This document shows positions 48,146 through 59,477 of a stretch of 64,000 nucleotides of DNA, one piece after another. The DNA is from Rhyacichthys aspro. Taxonomy: Eukaryota > Chordata > Actinopteri > Gobiiformes > Rhyacichthyidae. Location of the stretch: positions 15,975,906-16,039,905 of the forward strand of contig CM072160.1 in NCBI GenBank assembly GCA_036850595.1. The letters run 5' to 3'. The stretch's first letter is position 1. Each line of letters opens with the position of its first letter. The position numbers and the translations under genes are program-made. The notes beneath the pieces were generated by a model. It did no database searches. It saw only the letters and a list, made by a program, of their open reading frames with translations, and was not told the DNA's origin.

Positions 48146-49380
48146 TAGTCTCTGGGTAGTCACATGACCAGTTACACTTCTAGCACCTTTACCAGCTTTG
48201 GGAGGTTTGAGTATCCAACATCCAGCCCTAACAGACACTGACCGACAATGCACACTCAGATTCTTTCACGATAGGTCATTTAGAGTCACACAGCATTATA
48301 AGCTGGTTCTAAGCTCATTATAAGCTTTACACTGAAATGCTATCAGTCAAGATTACTGTTTACCAATTTTGTCAAAACAAAACAGCCCCAAGCCATTACT
48401 GCACATAGTACTAGGTTTTGCTTACTTTTGCTCCTTGCTTAGACAGTTATAGTGACAGTTTACTATACAGAACTTAGTTATGATAAGTTCTGTGTTGTAA
48501 ATCATTTATTGGTTACTTCTACTCAGTACTTAAGCAGATATTTTTATACCTCCTTTCATAAACTGTTTTAATAGCTCTATATTTTAACAGAATCATTACA
48601 GCATTACATTGCTATAAGTTACATTCTAAATCATACGCTAAGTAGTTTTGCTTTGGTCGCTTTAGGTAAGAGTGTATGCAACAGTCACCTGTGACAAAAC
48701 AACAAATAGATGATTCAAATGATTGCATTTTTATAGCTTCAGTGTTGGAGGGGGTCCTGTGGGTGTCTATTTTATTGTGCGCTTGTGTAACGTCATACTC
48801 AGTAATAGCATACCCAATAGGGATTGATGGGTTAGGGACAAGGGGATGGTCACAGCATCTGTTTGGTCACAGCACAGCCTTGCAATCATCAAACACAGAC
48901 ACCATAATAATGAATCCATTCCATTTCTATCCACTTTTGGGTCATACCCATATGTCACAGGACTTGAAACATGTCCAAGAAAATCATGTCCAATCGTCAT
49001 CTAGCCTGATATAGCTTACTTAGAACTAACATTAATAATTAACCACAAATACTATCATAGATTGATCAATTATTTATTGTTTACTGCGTAATATGAGGGG
49101 AAACTGCTCTAGCTTTGCATAAAAAAAAACGAGTATGGGATCTCACTGTGTCCAACCAAAACCCTCCAGTACATTCATTTCACTCCAGTAACCCAGAGCC
49201 AAAAACCCATAATCTCCCTGTACTGTAAATGATAGCTGGTAGTCAGGTTTTTGCTCGACAAATAGCTCTCTAGTCCCCAATCCATTCTCTTAGGAGTACA
49301 TTCCCTGCCAATAACCATGTCTCTGTGAAAATGATCATTTGTGGGTTGGCAGTGTCCTCCAGTACAGAGTTTTTATATAT
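48146..49380. other. Intergenic sequence, nothing recognised
   Basis: AT-rich. The 112-codon frame at 48676-49014 has no recognised similarity and no flanking splice sites of note. Confidence 0.5.
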
Positions 49381-49381
49381 G

Positions 49382-49382
<1 letters not shown>

Positions 49383-49434
<52 letters not shown>

Positions 49435-49436
49435 TA

Positions 49437-49470
<34 letters not shown>
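49383..49470. repeat. TA dinucleotide microsatellite followed by a T30 run
   Basis: About 24 TA units occupy 49383-49430, then a short TTTTTATATA bridge, then 30 consecutive T at 49441-49470 followed by ATTTATTTAT. The open frames of 105 and 127 codons that cross it (Ile-Tyr runs then Phe runs) are artefacts. Confidence 0.95.
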
Positions 49471-49472
<2 letters not shown>

Positions 49473-49494
49473 TTATTTATTTTTCTGATGTTAA

Positions 49495-49720
49495 GCAAAG
49501 CGGTGGATGTTTGTGGGATGAGAGTAGCCTTATCATGGCCGGCCAAGAAGCCCCTGGATCCCCCAGCTCATCACGCGGCTGCAGATTACCTTCTCCCTCC
49601 GTCTCTTCATTGTTTCCTCTCACAAACCGAGAACCGCACTGATAAAGCGACGACAGTTCTTCAGAAAACATCCTCAGTGTCCTTGAATACACTGTCGGTT
49701 GTAGAAGTGTTGCAAAAGTA
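49495..49720. promoter_or_regulatory. Candidate regulatory element
   Basis: A CpG-enriched, repeat-free block just after the simple-repeat tract. It includes GCCGGCC and ATCACGCGGCTGCAG words and a GATA-like CTGATAAAG near 49640. The role is inferred. Confidence 0.25.
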
Positions 49721-50879
49721 CTGAAAAATCTTTTGTACGGAAGCTTGTTCTGAAGTGGCCCAATTCTGATAAGTTGTAATAACAATGTCGATGTAATTAT
49801 CTGTAGTCATTTTCTTTTGTCTGAACAGTGAGCAGGACAGTGTCTCTTACAGTGTGGGCTGTGATTAGCTCCGTTTGTCATAAGACGGCAGTATGAGAGA
49901 GAGAAGAGGATGAGGCTCTCACAGGCGTCCTAGATGAATGGATTATAGATGAATGGGCTTTTCCCACTCCGTGATAAATGAAACACTTCAGTCCTTTGCT
50001 CTTATGCTCTGTCTTCCTCTTAGTGCCTCACTTATTCTCATCACAATGAGATTGGAGTTTTAATCAGTCTGGTCTGTCATCTGCTGCATAATCGACTGTC
50101 AGTAATTACACAGTAAAAGGTATGGTGTGCTTTTAACTAAACTAGACCATTTAATAAGAATGAGCCTTGGCCACATATAAAACACAGAAAGATAGATAGA
50201 GATATGTGGTAAGTGGTGATGGCTATTGTTGGTGCAGTCTTGGGCCTTTGCTGTTCTCACTGTTCTGTCTGTCACCACCTGACTTTGTTCAGCACTCACA
50301 CTCACCTTCTGTGTCTTCTGTTTCTATACCTCAGAGACACCTGTCTGACAGAGAAAACCTACAACCCAGAGTCTGTGTCCTGCTGTTTATGTCTTATTAA
50401 CTGTATCACAAAGAGAAAAAGAAGTTAAAGCTGACTCTTATCGTTTACAGGTGCCCATTATTTCAGCATTCATTGCATACAGACATTAAAAGTGAAAGTT
50501 TTAGGCAAGCGTAAAGAAATACTGTAAAATAAGAATGCTTTCATTTTGTTTGTTGGTATCTGGCTTTTGCAGACCTGTTATTACCGCTAAACAATCAACC
50601 AACACATAATTGAAGTCCTTCAGCTGAAGCAGCATAAACTGCAGGACCATGTCAGTCAGGAAATATTAGATGTGAAGCATGGAAACACTGTTAAAAATTC
50701 TGTCATATTCACCGTGACAAAAAAAACCTAAAAAGTAAAAGTGAGTGAACATAATCTTAGAATAATCTAAGTAAACTGGTGTAGCATCGGTTCTTTCGTG
50801 AACACATATAGATTTTGAAGAAAGGTAACTTGTTTTCGAACATTTTAGAACTAACCTCTATCGATCTGTGAATGTAGGC
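49721..50879. other. Intergenic sequence, nothing recognised
   Basis: No gene or named repeat. Several short open frames of 64-71 codons are without similarity. Confidence 0.5.
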
Positions 50880-51060
50880 TCCTCAGATCCTCCTCGTGTT
50901 AATCCCAGACACACTCCATGATGTTCAGGTCAGCGCTCCGTAAAGACCAGACACTTCAGGACTCTTCTTCTTTACACTGAAGGCAGTTCCTAATGTCATT
51001 GTCAGGGGTTGTGAAAGCATTGCAACTTTACATTTTTTCAAAACCTTTGCAGAGTAGTGT
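50880..51060 (-). mobile_element. Tc1/mariner transposase remnant
   Basis: Translated on the - strand, the segment around 50895-50955 reads VWSLRSADLNIMECVWD, then a stop, then HEEDLR. This matches the WP.QSPDLN.IE..W motif region of Tc1-like DD34E transposases, where the second Asp and the Glu of the triad lie. The neighbouring GTAAAGAAGAAGAGTCCTGA-type sequence corresponds to the preceding part of the same element. In-frame stops show it is dead. Confidence 0.75.
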
Positions 51061-51299
51061 ATATTATTCTATTGCAACCATTTTTAGACCATAATGTTGG
51101 TAGACGTTTTATGGCAACATGCATTTCATGATGACATCCGTGCAAGCTTCAGTGTCCATGATTATTCCTGATTCTTGCCCGATATGATCCGTGTCTGACA
51201 TTGTCTTTGAAATGGGTATAAAATATCTTCCTTCACAGTCATTTCCACTCAGACAAATCAAGAAATTGTTTCAAAGAAGGCATCTGGGTGTATATTTTA

Positions 51300-51480
51300 A
51301 GGTGAAGACATTTGTCCCTCATCCAAGAGAGCTGAGTGTTATATTCCTCAGAGGGAGGGGTTCAACCTGAGTCTACTGTGATTGCACAAAAGCTGATGAA
51401 AGCTAGAGAACCCTAGTTTCAGTGTTGTTAAGAGTTGAACGGGCAGTGTGAGAGCTGTTGGGGGAGTCATTATGCCCCTG
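51300..51480. repeat. Possible fragment of a fish interspersed repeat
   Basis: GGTGAAGACATTTGTCCCTC followed by ATCCAAGAGAGCT resembles the GAAGACGTTTCGCCTCTCATCCGAGAGGCTT word of a common fish repeat. The rest is too diverged for a firm call. Confidence 0.35.
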
Positions 51481-52039
51481 TGGCCCATTAGCATAACTTC
51501 TAGAGAGCACACTGTTTTTAAATGGAGTAAAGGAAACTTGTGTCTCAGTTCACCTCCTCTGTTCAGAGAGTGCTGTTCTAACTTCACAAAGATGGCTTCC
51601 TTTACTCCTTTTGCTTGTCCTTTATCTTTGAGAGGGCGGTGTACTGCAGCCTCACCAGGATTGGCCCTCCTGTTAATACATCCTCCAGTGAAGGATCTGT
51701 TTGTTTTTTACCCATGTACAGATCACTGCACTCTTCACTGCACTGGACAACATTGCTCTGTTTGTTTACAGAGAGTATTGCAAGCAAATACAGCAAATGT
51801 TTTTTTGTATCGAACAGAAAAATAATTAAAATGGCTGGCAGGCAAGATCCAAGAAGCATCTCCAATATTTTTTAATACTGTTAATGAACGCCTAATCTGC
51901 TATTTACAACCTGATTAAGTAATATTCAGAGCTGAAGTGGTAATAAAAGCCTCAGTCATTGTAATATTTTGGACATGGCACATTAAATCCTCACAACTGC
52001 ACTACTCTTTTCTTTTACGATGACTGTAAACGGTCGCCT
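51481..52039. other. Intergenic sequence, open frame of 125 codons not supported
   Basis: The + strand frame at 51448-51825 and overlapping - strand frames have no recognised similarity and ordinary noncoding composition. Nothing else was seen. Confidence 0.4.
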
Positions 52040-52620
52040 TCATTATGTCATCACTCTTGAGTAAAACACGCTGAGGCTTGTGTGTTTCTTGTCGTCTCCC
52101 AGACTACACGTAGCCGCTGTTGTTTCCCGGATACTGTCTCCATATTCTGACAGATTAAAGAGGACGTCAAGTTGACAAATTGTTCTCCAGACATGACTGC
52201 CAGCAGCCAGTGTGCGCCAACACTCGTCTGGTACCAGAAAAGCCAAACTGTGCTTAAAAAGGTGAACGGGAAGCGTGTCACGTGGATTTATATTTCTGCT
52301 GCATGAGAAATGGCAGAAAGAGGAATTCAATTATGTCTGTCAAATAAAATTCTCCTCCCCCAGAGTGCTTTAGGCTTTCGGAGCGTCGCGTGGCGTGAGT
52401 TATGCGTACATGATGTGTTTTTTTTGCATGTGCGCGAAAGGGAAGAGCGGTTGCCCTTTCCCAGCTTCGATAGGTCGACTCGCTGATCCTCCCACTGAGA
52501 CGGGGGATCGCTGCTGACCAGGAGAGAATGCCAAAAGTGACAGATGGTTAGATATGAAAACATGCCAGATACACAGGAGACGTCTTCAGGGGGACGGGCC
52601 ACTGGAGACCACTCTTTCAT
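52040..52620. promoter_or_regulatory. Candidate regulatory element
   Basis: A long repeat-free block with raised CpG (for example about 52090-52130, 52250-52285 and 52375-52500) and several overlapping open frames on the - strand (76-107 codons) without recognisable similarity. Either a conserved noncoding element or chance; coding is unlikely. Confidence 0.25.
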
Positions 52621-53439
52621 CTTCCTCTGTTCTGACAGCAGGAATTGCAAATAGCTTTAATAAGCACTACCACATACTGGGAGGAATATGAAGTGAGATG
52701 TTTTGTGCCGTGTGATGGGGTCTCAGCTGAGTCACTTTTCTACAATTACAGTTTTTCATTGTGTTTCAGAATGACAGAAAAAGATGGTTGAAATAAATCT
52801 CTTCGTAAAAGGATCATTTCTTTCAAAACATTAAAATGAAATTGTGGCTAATAGGATTTATTATATTCATATTGATTTGCAGTGTGTCTTTTTGATGTTT
52901 AATTGGGGCAAAGAGTTTGAGCAACCCGTCCATAACATCCTCAGAGAGAGAATTGCAAAAAAATTCAATATATACCTCACAAATGACATAAAAACAAATG
53001 ACATAAATCATCCCAGCTGTATTCTTATCAGATTTCTACATTCACAAACAAAATGTTCCTCTCAAAGCATAAGATACAGATAAAATACTTTATAATAAAT
53101 AATGATTAAAAAAAAAGAAAGGTTTTTGAATCAAATCACTCAAACGTGAAGACAAAACCTTCAATTCATACTGTATATATATAGGTATAGTTATTTTAGA
53201 TAGATTTGAAGATGTTATTCAGTGGTTTTGAGGAAATTTCAAAATGTCAACATATACATTGTGTATCGCGATACTGCCTAAATATACCATAGTAGATATT
53301 TGACTTATTTCCCAGTCTGAACCGATTGACCACTGCTAAATACTAATATATTATATCAAGCTCAGGTTTAGAACTTGCCTTAATTGGATGACTGTGATGA
53401 AGGCATTGCGAATATTTATCCACATTTCACTTTGCTTTC
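52621..53439. other. Intergenic sequence, nothing recognised
   Basis: AT-rich spacer. A short TCGCGATA word near 53267 recalls MITE-type sequence but no element could be delimited. Confidence 0.45.
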
Positions 53440-53672
53440 CTTTTCTCTATTTGCTTTTTGTTTCTCTTAGCAAACTGATGTAACCAGAGCTGGAACAGAT
53501 GCTTTCCCAGAAGGATTTTCCTCTGCCATTGATTCAACACTGACAAAGGTTACAGGCCAACAGCTAATGGAAGCATCACTTATTGGAGGACCTGTTGTGT
53601 GAAGGAGGAGCATGTGATTGGCCAAAGCTTCCGGTATGTGCTGAATATTCTCATCTATAATTTTTTTTAGGA
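53440..53672. repeat. Copy 4 of unnamed interspersed repeat (family R4)
   Basis: One of the two fullest copies. Blocks in order are a GTTTCTCTTAGC lead, GATGTAACCAGAGCTGGAAC, CTCTGCCATTGATTCAACAC, GGCCAACAGCTAATGGAAGC, CATGTGATTGGCCAAAGCTT and ATTCTCATCT. Confidence 0.7.
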
Positions 53673-53684
53673 GTTCATTTCTTT

Positions 53685-53830
53685 TGCCTTTTTTGGCTAT
53701 GTTTGATTGGATAGTAGACAGACAGGAAACAGGGTGAAAGGAGAGTGAGGAGTGACACTGGGTAAATGACCCGAGCAGGAACCGAACCAGGGTCTCCCAG
53801 GTATGCGCTCTACCAGGTGAGGCGTATAGG
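53685..53830 (-). repeat. tRNA-derived SINE (family S2)
   Basis: On the + strand the body comes first (TTGCCTTTTTTGGCTATGTT and GACAGACAGGAAACAGGGTG). The tRNA-like head follows as GGAACCGAACCAGGGTCTCC and GTATGCGCTCTACCAGGTGA. In reverse complement these give the A box CACCTGGTAGAGC and a B box ending GGTTCGGTTCC. Confidence 0.8.
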
Positions 53831-54359
53831 CTTATACTATACGTTTAACCTACTGTCTGAACATTTTCCATCTGCTTTATCAGAACATGTGAATGCACTG
53901 ACAGCCTAAATGCTGAGTTCTTGATTCTGATTGGATAAAGGAGGTCAGGATTACAGAAAACGTATTCCATGTTTGATACAAAGCAGAGGGACTGGAACAT
54001 ACTATAACTGTAACATATAACAACTATAGAAATAGAATTTTAATTTAAATACAGCTATTTCACCAATGTATTATCAAAATGAAATCCCTTACTTTTATTC
54101 TTTCCAAATGTTTAATCATATTGCTGTATTGGAACACTTTTTTTTTTACAGTAAAGAGCAAAACAGAAGTGCAAATTGTGTTGTATAGATCTGCTAAATG
54201 ATACAAAAGAATAATTCATGAAAAAAGGGACTCTTACGGGAAGTAGTTTGTGGATAATATGAAAACCGTTATTTTTTGTAGTCAGTTTTACTGCTGCTGT
54301 CCCTTCACAGAGGGGGTGAGAGATTAAATAATTTTCAGATTTCTCAAAGCTGCCTCTGT
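53831..54359. other. Intergenic sequence, nothing recognised
   Basis: AT-rich spacer without identifiable features. Confidence 0.5.
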
Positions 54360-54930
54360 GGAGTTGTGTTTTGTGCGGGTAACTTATTCTAAGTGGAAGA
54401 GTGGGGCATTTGGATGGAACACAGTGAAATTATGTTCCCTCCCAAACAACGTCCGCCCGAGAGAGACTTAGCTCACACTGGAGATTTCATTCACTTTGAT
54501 TCAGGCATTACTCTCTCGGTCGCATTTGTTCAGTGAACGGTGCAGAAATAATGTGGGGAAGCCATTGATCATTAGAGAGAATTTTCCTTTCGCAAAGCCA
54601 TGAAAGAGCGTTTGTATTTTCTTTTTATTTGCAAGCTGTTTACATCAAAGTGATAATTAGCTGGGACTATTTATGGAGTCCTAGCAGGTAATTTGTTGGT
54701 ACACTTCAGGTGGCTTTCTCTGCGTTCGCCGCCCGCAGAGCACTCTCGGCTTTGACAAATTGCTTTAGTTACTGGTGTGCTCAGTTATGACACAGTGAAA
54801 TATGAGCAATAAGTCAACGCTTTCTCCGCCGATGATTGTTGCTGCAAAGAGGACTGATTTAGAAACACCTTGAGTTTCAAATGCTACAGTTTTGATAAAG
54901 AGCACTGACATTTCAGAAACACACACCGGC
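54360..54930. promoter_or_regulatory. Strong candidate conserved regulatory element
   Basis: This repeat-free block has no coding character but is dense in transcription-factor words. Most striking is a run of three consensus sites within 24 bases: FOX (TGTTTAC, 54637-54643), TCF/LEF (ATCAAAG, 54644-54650) and homeodomain (TAATTAG, 54654-54660). CpG-rich parts at about 54460-54520 and 54725-54750 flank it. It has the texture of a developmental enhancer in a gene desert. Conservation is not tested. Confidence 0.4.
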
Positions 54931-55017
54931 AAAGTTGGTTGTTCGCATTGTGGTTAGTGACTGACTTCAGTGTTAACATGAGACACAAGTGATACTGTTT
55001 TTAGGCCCGTGTTGGAA

Positions 55018-55795
55018 TGTCTGCCCCTCTCCTCTCCTCTGGGGTGCCTCAAGGGTCAATCTTTGGACCTTGTTTTTTTTCCACTTTATCTGCTTTTATC
55101 AGTCGAACTAAACACCTAAACTTCTTTAAGGGTACTGAGGCTGAGTTTAAATACCCTTCCTGACTTCAGTTACTTATTGTCCAATGTCAAAAACTCAGGT
55201 GTGATGATGGACTTTGATTTTTAACTTGACAAGCAGGTCAGCATCGTTCCGTTTCAGTTAAGGCGGCTAGCCAAGGTTGAGCCTGTCCTTTTGAGCAAGG
55301 ATTTTGAAATTGTTGTGCAAGCTTAACCTTAACAACATCTTTATGATTTCTGCAGTGAACTTTACCATGGGATTAGTCATTCTTTGGCATGGCTTTTAAC
55401 TGGAACTCCAAAACAAGAACTTGTCTCACGCATTTAAGGCACCCTTCACTGCTTTTTGGTGCAGTTCGGAATCAATTTCTTTTATTCACGTACAAATCTT
55501 TCCTCCTCCTTAGTTTCAGGTCAGCTGAAAGGTTTGGACTTTTTTGTAATTGATTTTTCCTGTTCTAAAACTTTGGAATGAATACCCTCTTGGGAATAGA
55601 CAGAGCCTATTTATTGCCCATTTTAATGTTTTTTTCTTGGCTGTTAACATAGTGTGATGTTTTGACATTTTATTTGTTGTTTTTATCGTGCATTATTTAT
55701 GTCTAGTTTTAAGTTGTGCTGTCTTCTGTGTTTGTGTATTTTATGTCTGTGGAGTTGGTGGACAGCACTTTGGACAAAGTTGAATCACAAGCTAG
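55018..55795 (+). mobile_element. L2-type LINE remnant (RT through 3' end)
   Basis: On the + strand the frame reads SGVPQGSIFGPCFF at about 55038-55080, the conserved reverse-transcriptase motif of non-LTR elements. It is followed by MMDFDF..DKQVS at about 55208-55240, QLRRLAKVEPVLLSKDFEIV at about 55255-55315 and LYHGIS near 55362. These are in the order of the L2 polymerase C-terminal part. The 3' end has GGACAGCACTTTGGACAAAG near 55770, the L2-like terminal word. Many stops and deletions show it is dead. Confidence 0.85.
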
Positions 55796-56449
55796 AAGAG
55801 ATTGTGAAGGCTCTAAAAGCATAACATGTTCAGTATGTCTTTGTTGTAATATTTGTTGTAATAAGCTGTTGTTGAAGTTTGTTTAGAAGACTCGCATCTG
55901 ACGATTCATATTGCCACAATTCTTCAATAATCAGTTGTTTTTTGGGGACGTTTACATTCAACCCTGATGTTCAACATATTTCATCAACAGCTGATCCTAT
56001 TTTTGCTCTATCTCTGCCTAGATGAAACATTTCTAGATGCACGTTGGTCTCCTTAACCTTGATGAACAGCTCTTTGCCTCCCTTCCTTTTTCCAGTATGT
56101 ACTTGGTCCATAAGAGGACTTATAAATATAAATAAAGCATGCCTCTGAACCGTACACAGTTTGTACAGGCGCCTGCTGTGATGACATTTGTTCAAAAACC
56201 TCAACTTAGTGGGAAGTTGTTGTATTACGTTGTAGTATTATTATCAAATGTGGAAGCCCCCCTGTGCTCGTCACAGCAGGCTGATGCTTCTTGTTCAACT
56301 CAATTCAGTTTTATGATAAGTGGGGTCAAGGGAGCTACAGTGAAATGTCATATCTGTTAATAACAAAGACATAACATCTACAGACAGTCTCCTTTCACAG
56401 CCTTTGACAATTAGATACAGAGTAATACGATGTAAGCTGTAAGTGAGTC
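55796..56449. other. Intergenic sequence, nothing recognised
   Basis: AT-rich spacer. The short frames at 55971-56204 and 56139-56360 lack similarity. Confidence 0.5.
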
Positions 56450-56860
56450 TTATTAGACATGTGTCAGAGTGAATTCTGCCGCTCGCCGCTCCGACACGTG
56501 CCAGCGGTCATTAATATGCACCGTGGAGCTACGTGACAAAAGGCCACAGCCGAGGCAATTTCATTTCCTAAGCTGGGCCTCTGAGGAGTTCATTTCGAAT
56601 GCCCTCCAACCACGTCTCCGTCAGAATTGCATTCGGAACACCAAAGCGGCGTGATTGAGGAAGAAACATTCCCGTTCGCTAACAGTTAAGAAGCAGAGAC
56701 ATGGCAAAATATAAAATGCCATGAATGTCCCGTGTGTACTCGGGCTGCGTAAAGCAAGGTTTATCCGATGGAGGAGATGCTGCTGGCTTTGGCGTCAGTC
56801 GCGGGAACTGAACAAGGACTTCACGGCTTGGTTGCGGTTGTGATTGGGATGAAATGTGGC
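56450..56860. promoter_or_regulatory. Candidate conserved regulatory element
   Basis: CpG-rich and repeat-free. It includes an E-box CACGTG at 56495-56500, followed within 20 bases by a POU/homeodomain-like ATTAATATGCA at about 56510-56520, and further CpG-rich words to 56660. The 61-codon frame (56469-56654) has no known similarity. It is typical in texture of vertebrate conserved noncoding DNA. Confidence 0.35.
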
Positions 56861-57690
56861 TGGTAAATGTTGTAGCTTTGAGTCAGAGAGTGTGAAAGAG
56901 GTTTGTTACAATGTGGAAGAGGCCAAATCAGGACAGTACTGTGACAATACTGTGATTGAGGTTCGCCAAGAACATGGAGGATTACATGATTTGAATTCTA
57001 CATGCTACTGCTGTTATTATTATTATTAACGCCACAACCTTAAGCAATACCTTTATAGGATTAGGGCAGTCACAGTACAAAATGAATGCTAATACAACAG
57101 CAGAGTGCAGCAGGCTAAATGCACTTCTGAACACTGTTACTGCCCTCTGAATTTAAATTAGTTACTGCAAAATGTATCTTGGTTGGAGCATAACAGAGCT
57201 ATGAACTCAGCCTGTGATAATCTGTATTATGATGTTGAACGCACTTTTGCACTGTCTATCCAATAAAAGTGCAAAATGCTTAAATATAGATGAAAAAAAG
57301 TGTTACATAACAATTTAAAAAAGTCTTGGGTAAAACTTGCCTGTCAAAATGACTTGTTGTTGACATTATTATTGTACATCCTAGGGTTATGAAAACATAT
57401 CAGGAAATAAATCATGAATGTAAAGTTTTTGATTAGAAGATTGAAGATTATTATTTCAGTAATGCCTAGCCTCCTGTCTGTCGAAGTATTCATTTTACAC
57501 TGATGCAACAGGTTCACAAAGCCCTAAATGGTTTTAACTCAAGACTAAATGATGCTTCTGTTCCCCAATTTACAGGAACACGTTGCCAGATATGCACAAT
57601 TCTTATTTCTAGCACTTTGAATTTCTGTATGTATGCTTCTGTATGTTCCAGCCGAGTCAGTCCACTTCTCTGTTTTCTAATGCAAAGGCT
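56861..57690. other. Intergenic sequence, nothing recognised
   Basis: AT-rich with a TTA run near 57015. No gene or named repeat. Confidence 0.5.
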
Positions 57691-57995
57691 GTGCGATAAA
57701 GGGCCAAAGGTCTGATGTCGAAAAGCCTGAGCTCAGATGAGAGCGGGACACAAAGGGGAGCCGGACTGAGAGAGTCGGCTGAATCAATGGCGTTTAATTA
57801 AATTGATATGGAGAGGGAACAATGCAGTAGATCAGCGGAGTCGGAGATAAGCCACCTCCTCTGCATCACGGGTCAGGAGTCTAGGTTGACTTGTGCTGTC
57901 TTAATCCATCACACAAACACTCTCAGAGCTGCTCTGGGGTCTGTAATCCACCACGAGCTTTTGAAAATATATTTCCATAGTAATGGTGCCAGTTT
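57691..57995. promoter_or_regulatory. Candidate regulatory element
   Basis: Raised GC, several CpGs, and a TTTAATTAAATTGATATGG homeodomain-type AT word near 57792-57812. The 65-codon frame here is not recognisable. Low confidence. Confidence 0.22.
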
Positions 57996-58849
57996 GGCAT
58001 CTTAAGCTCTTGGACCATACATCTTGAAGTTAGTCAAATGTGGAAAACTGGTACAGTCCTCTGAATTTGATGCAACATTTAACATTTAACGCCTTTTAAA
58101 TTAAATTATATGGCCTGAAAATAAGTTAAATGGCTTCTTAAAATGATCCAAAAACACAACAGGGCTGGTTTAACTGGAGTCAATGCTAGTCTCCACACAC
58201 CATACTGTACTTCTTTTAGACTGCTTTGGTATTTAAAGTTGGCTATTTTCCAAAAGGTGGAGCTAGACACTGCCGTTTGATTGATTGGTAGATAATCAAT
58301 GGACACTTGGTCGCTCATGACTTATGAAAAATGTTTCTTCTTCTCATGTTGCTGGGTATATACTGGAAACAATATTGTCTAGTATACAGCTATAATCCCA
58401 GCCTCACACTGATACAAATGAGAATTGACTCGCTTTTTAATTCAAATTAATTGCAACACACCTATATTTTGAATAAGATTTTCTCATATAGAAACCCAAA
58501 AGTGCCTGGAACTTATCTTTAGAGGTACTTACCACAGAATCAAGTGAAAAGTGAAAGTTGGTTAATATATCCTTTCTTCTTCTGCTGATGGCTGTTGGGC
58601 AATTACGGACATGGCGGACATTGTTAGTCATGAGTCTTGAGCAAAATGAGTTGAATTTTAAACATGTATTGATGTTCCACCTGTCTTCCCCACACTCTTT
58701 GGCTTTCCTGTTCCTGTCTCTGCCTTAAAAGCTGCACATACAGAAATTATCAGCTGTCACAACTCTCTGCCAGTAAAGGAATCCCCACTTTTTTTTTTTT
58801 TTCGGCCTGCATTTTAACAGAAGAGTAAGAGAGAAATGGGAGGGGGTCT
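57996..58849. other. Intergenic sequence, nothing recognised
   Basis: AT-rich, with a T run near 58790. No gene or named repeat. Confidence 0.5.
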
Positions 58850-59460
58850 ATTTTGTGCCAGTGTGAATGCACAAGAGGCAAAAAAGTAAACCAAAAAGAC
58901 ACAGCTTTTTAGTGAAAGGTCAGAACAGGCTTTTGTGGCTCCCAGTGGATCTGCTGCGTCGCCCTCGAAGAGAGAAAACAACACACACTTTTTGCAGGGG
59001 TGACGCAGCGGGCTTTAAAAGGAGATTAAATTCCTGTTTTCTGCTCGCTCCTTTCCCCACTGCCATCTCCTTCTGGACCGGGGACATATAACAATAGGTG
59101 GGAACATTGTCTTTTATCGTGAGGTGAAGGAAGCGGTAACTGTTTTAAATGTAAACGTGGAGTGAGCGAGATTGCATTACGGAAACAGCAGCAGGGCTTC
59201 TCTTTATCGGAGCCACATGTGGAGAGGCTAAGTGGGTTGATGACATAGAGTATGGGTGAGAACACAGGGGGCCAATACATAAAACAACATTGTGGTGCGT
59301 TTAGGTTCTGGTGCAAAACTAATGAAGCCATCTCCTCGGTGGAGCGTTCCGAAAACAACGGGATTCTAGAACATAAACCCCGCTGATTGCTCATTTCACG
59401 GCCCATGTGTGTGGATATGACCAAAACCCTCTGGAGTGGAGAGGCTGATGGTAAAGATGC
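58850..59460. promoter_or_regulatory. Candidate regulatory element
   Basis: A repeat-free, GC-enriched block directly before the hAT-like element. A 218-codon - strand frame (59026-59682) runs through this block and into the transposon, so it is not one gene. Overlap of unrelated sequences in one open frame argues for chance. Confidence 0.25.
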
Positions 59461-59477
59461 ACTCATACAGTTATTGT

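Noticed and set aside
49325..49724. Open frames of 105 and 127 codons with Ile-Tyr and Phe runs
   Set aside because: They are produced by the TA microsatellite and T30 run.
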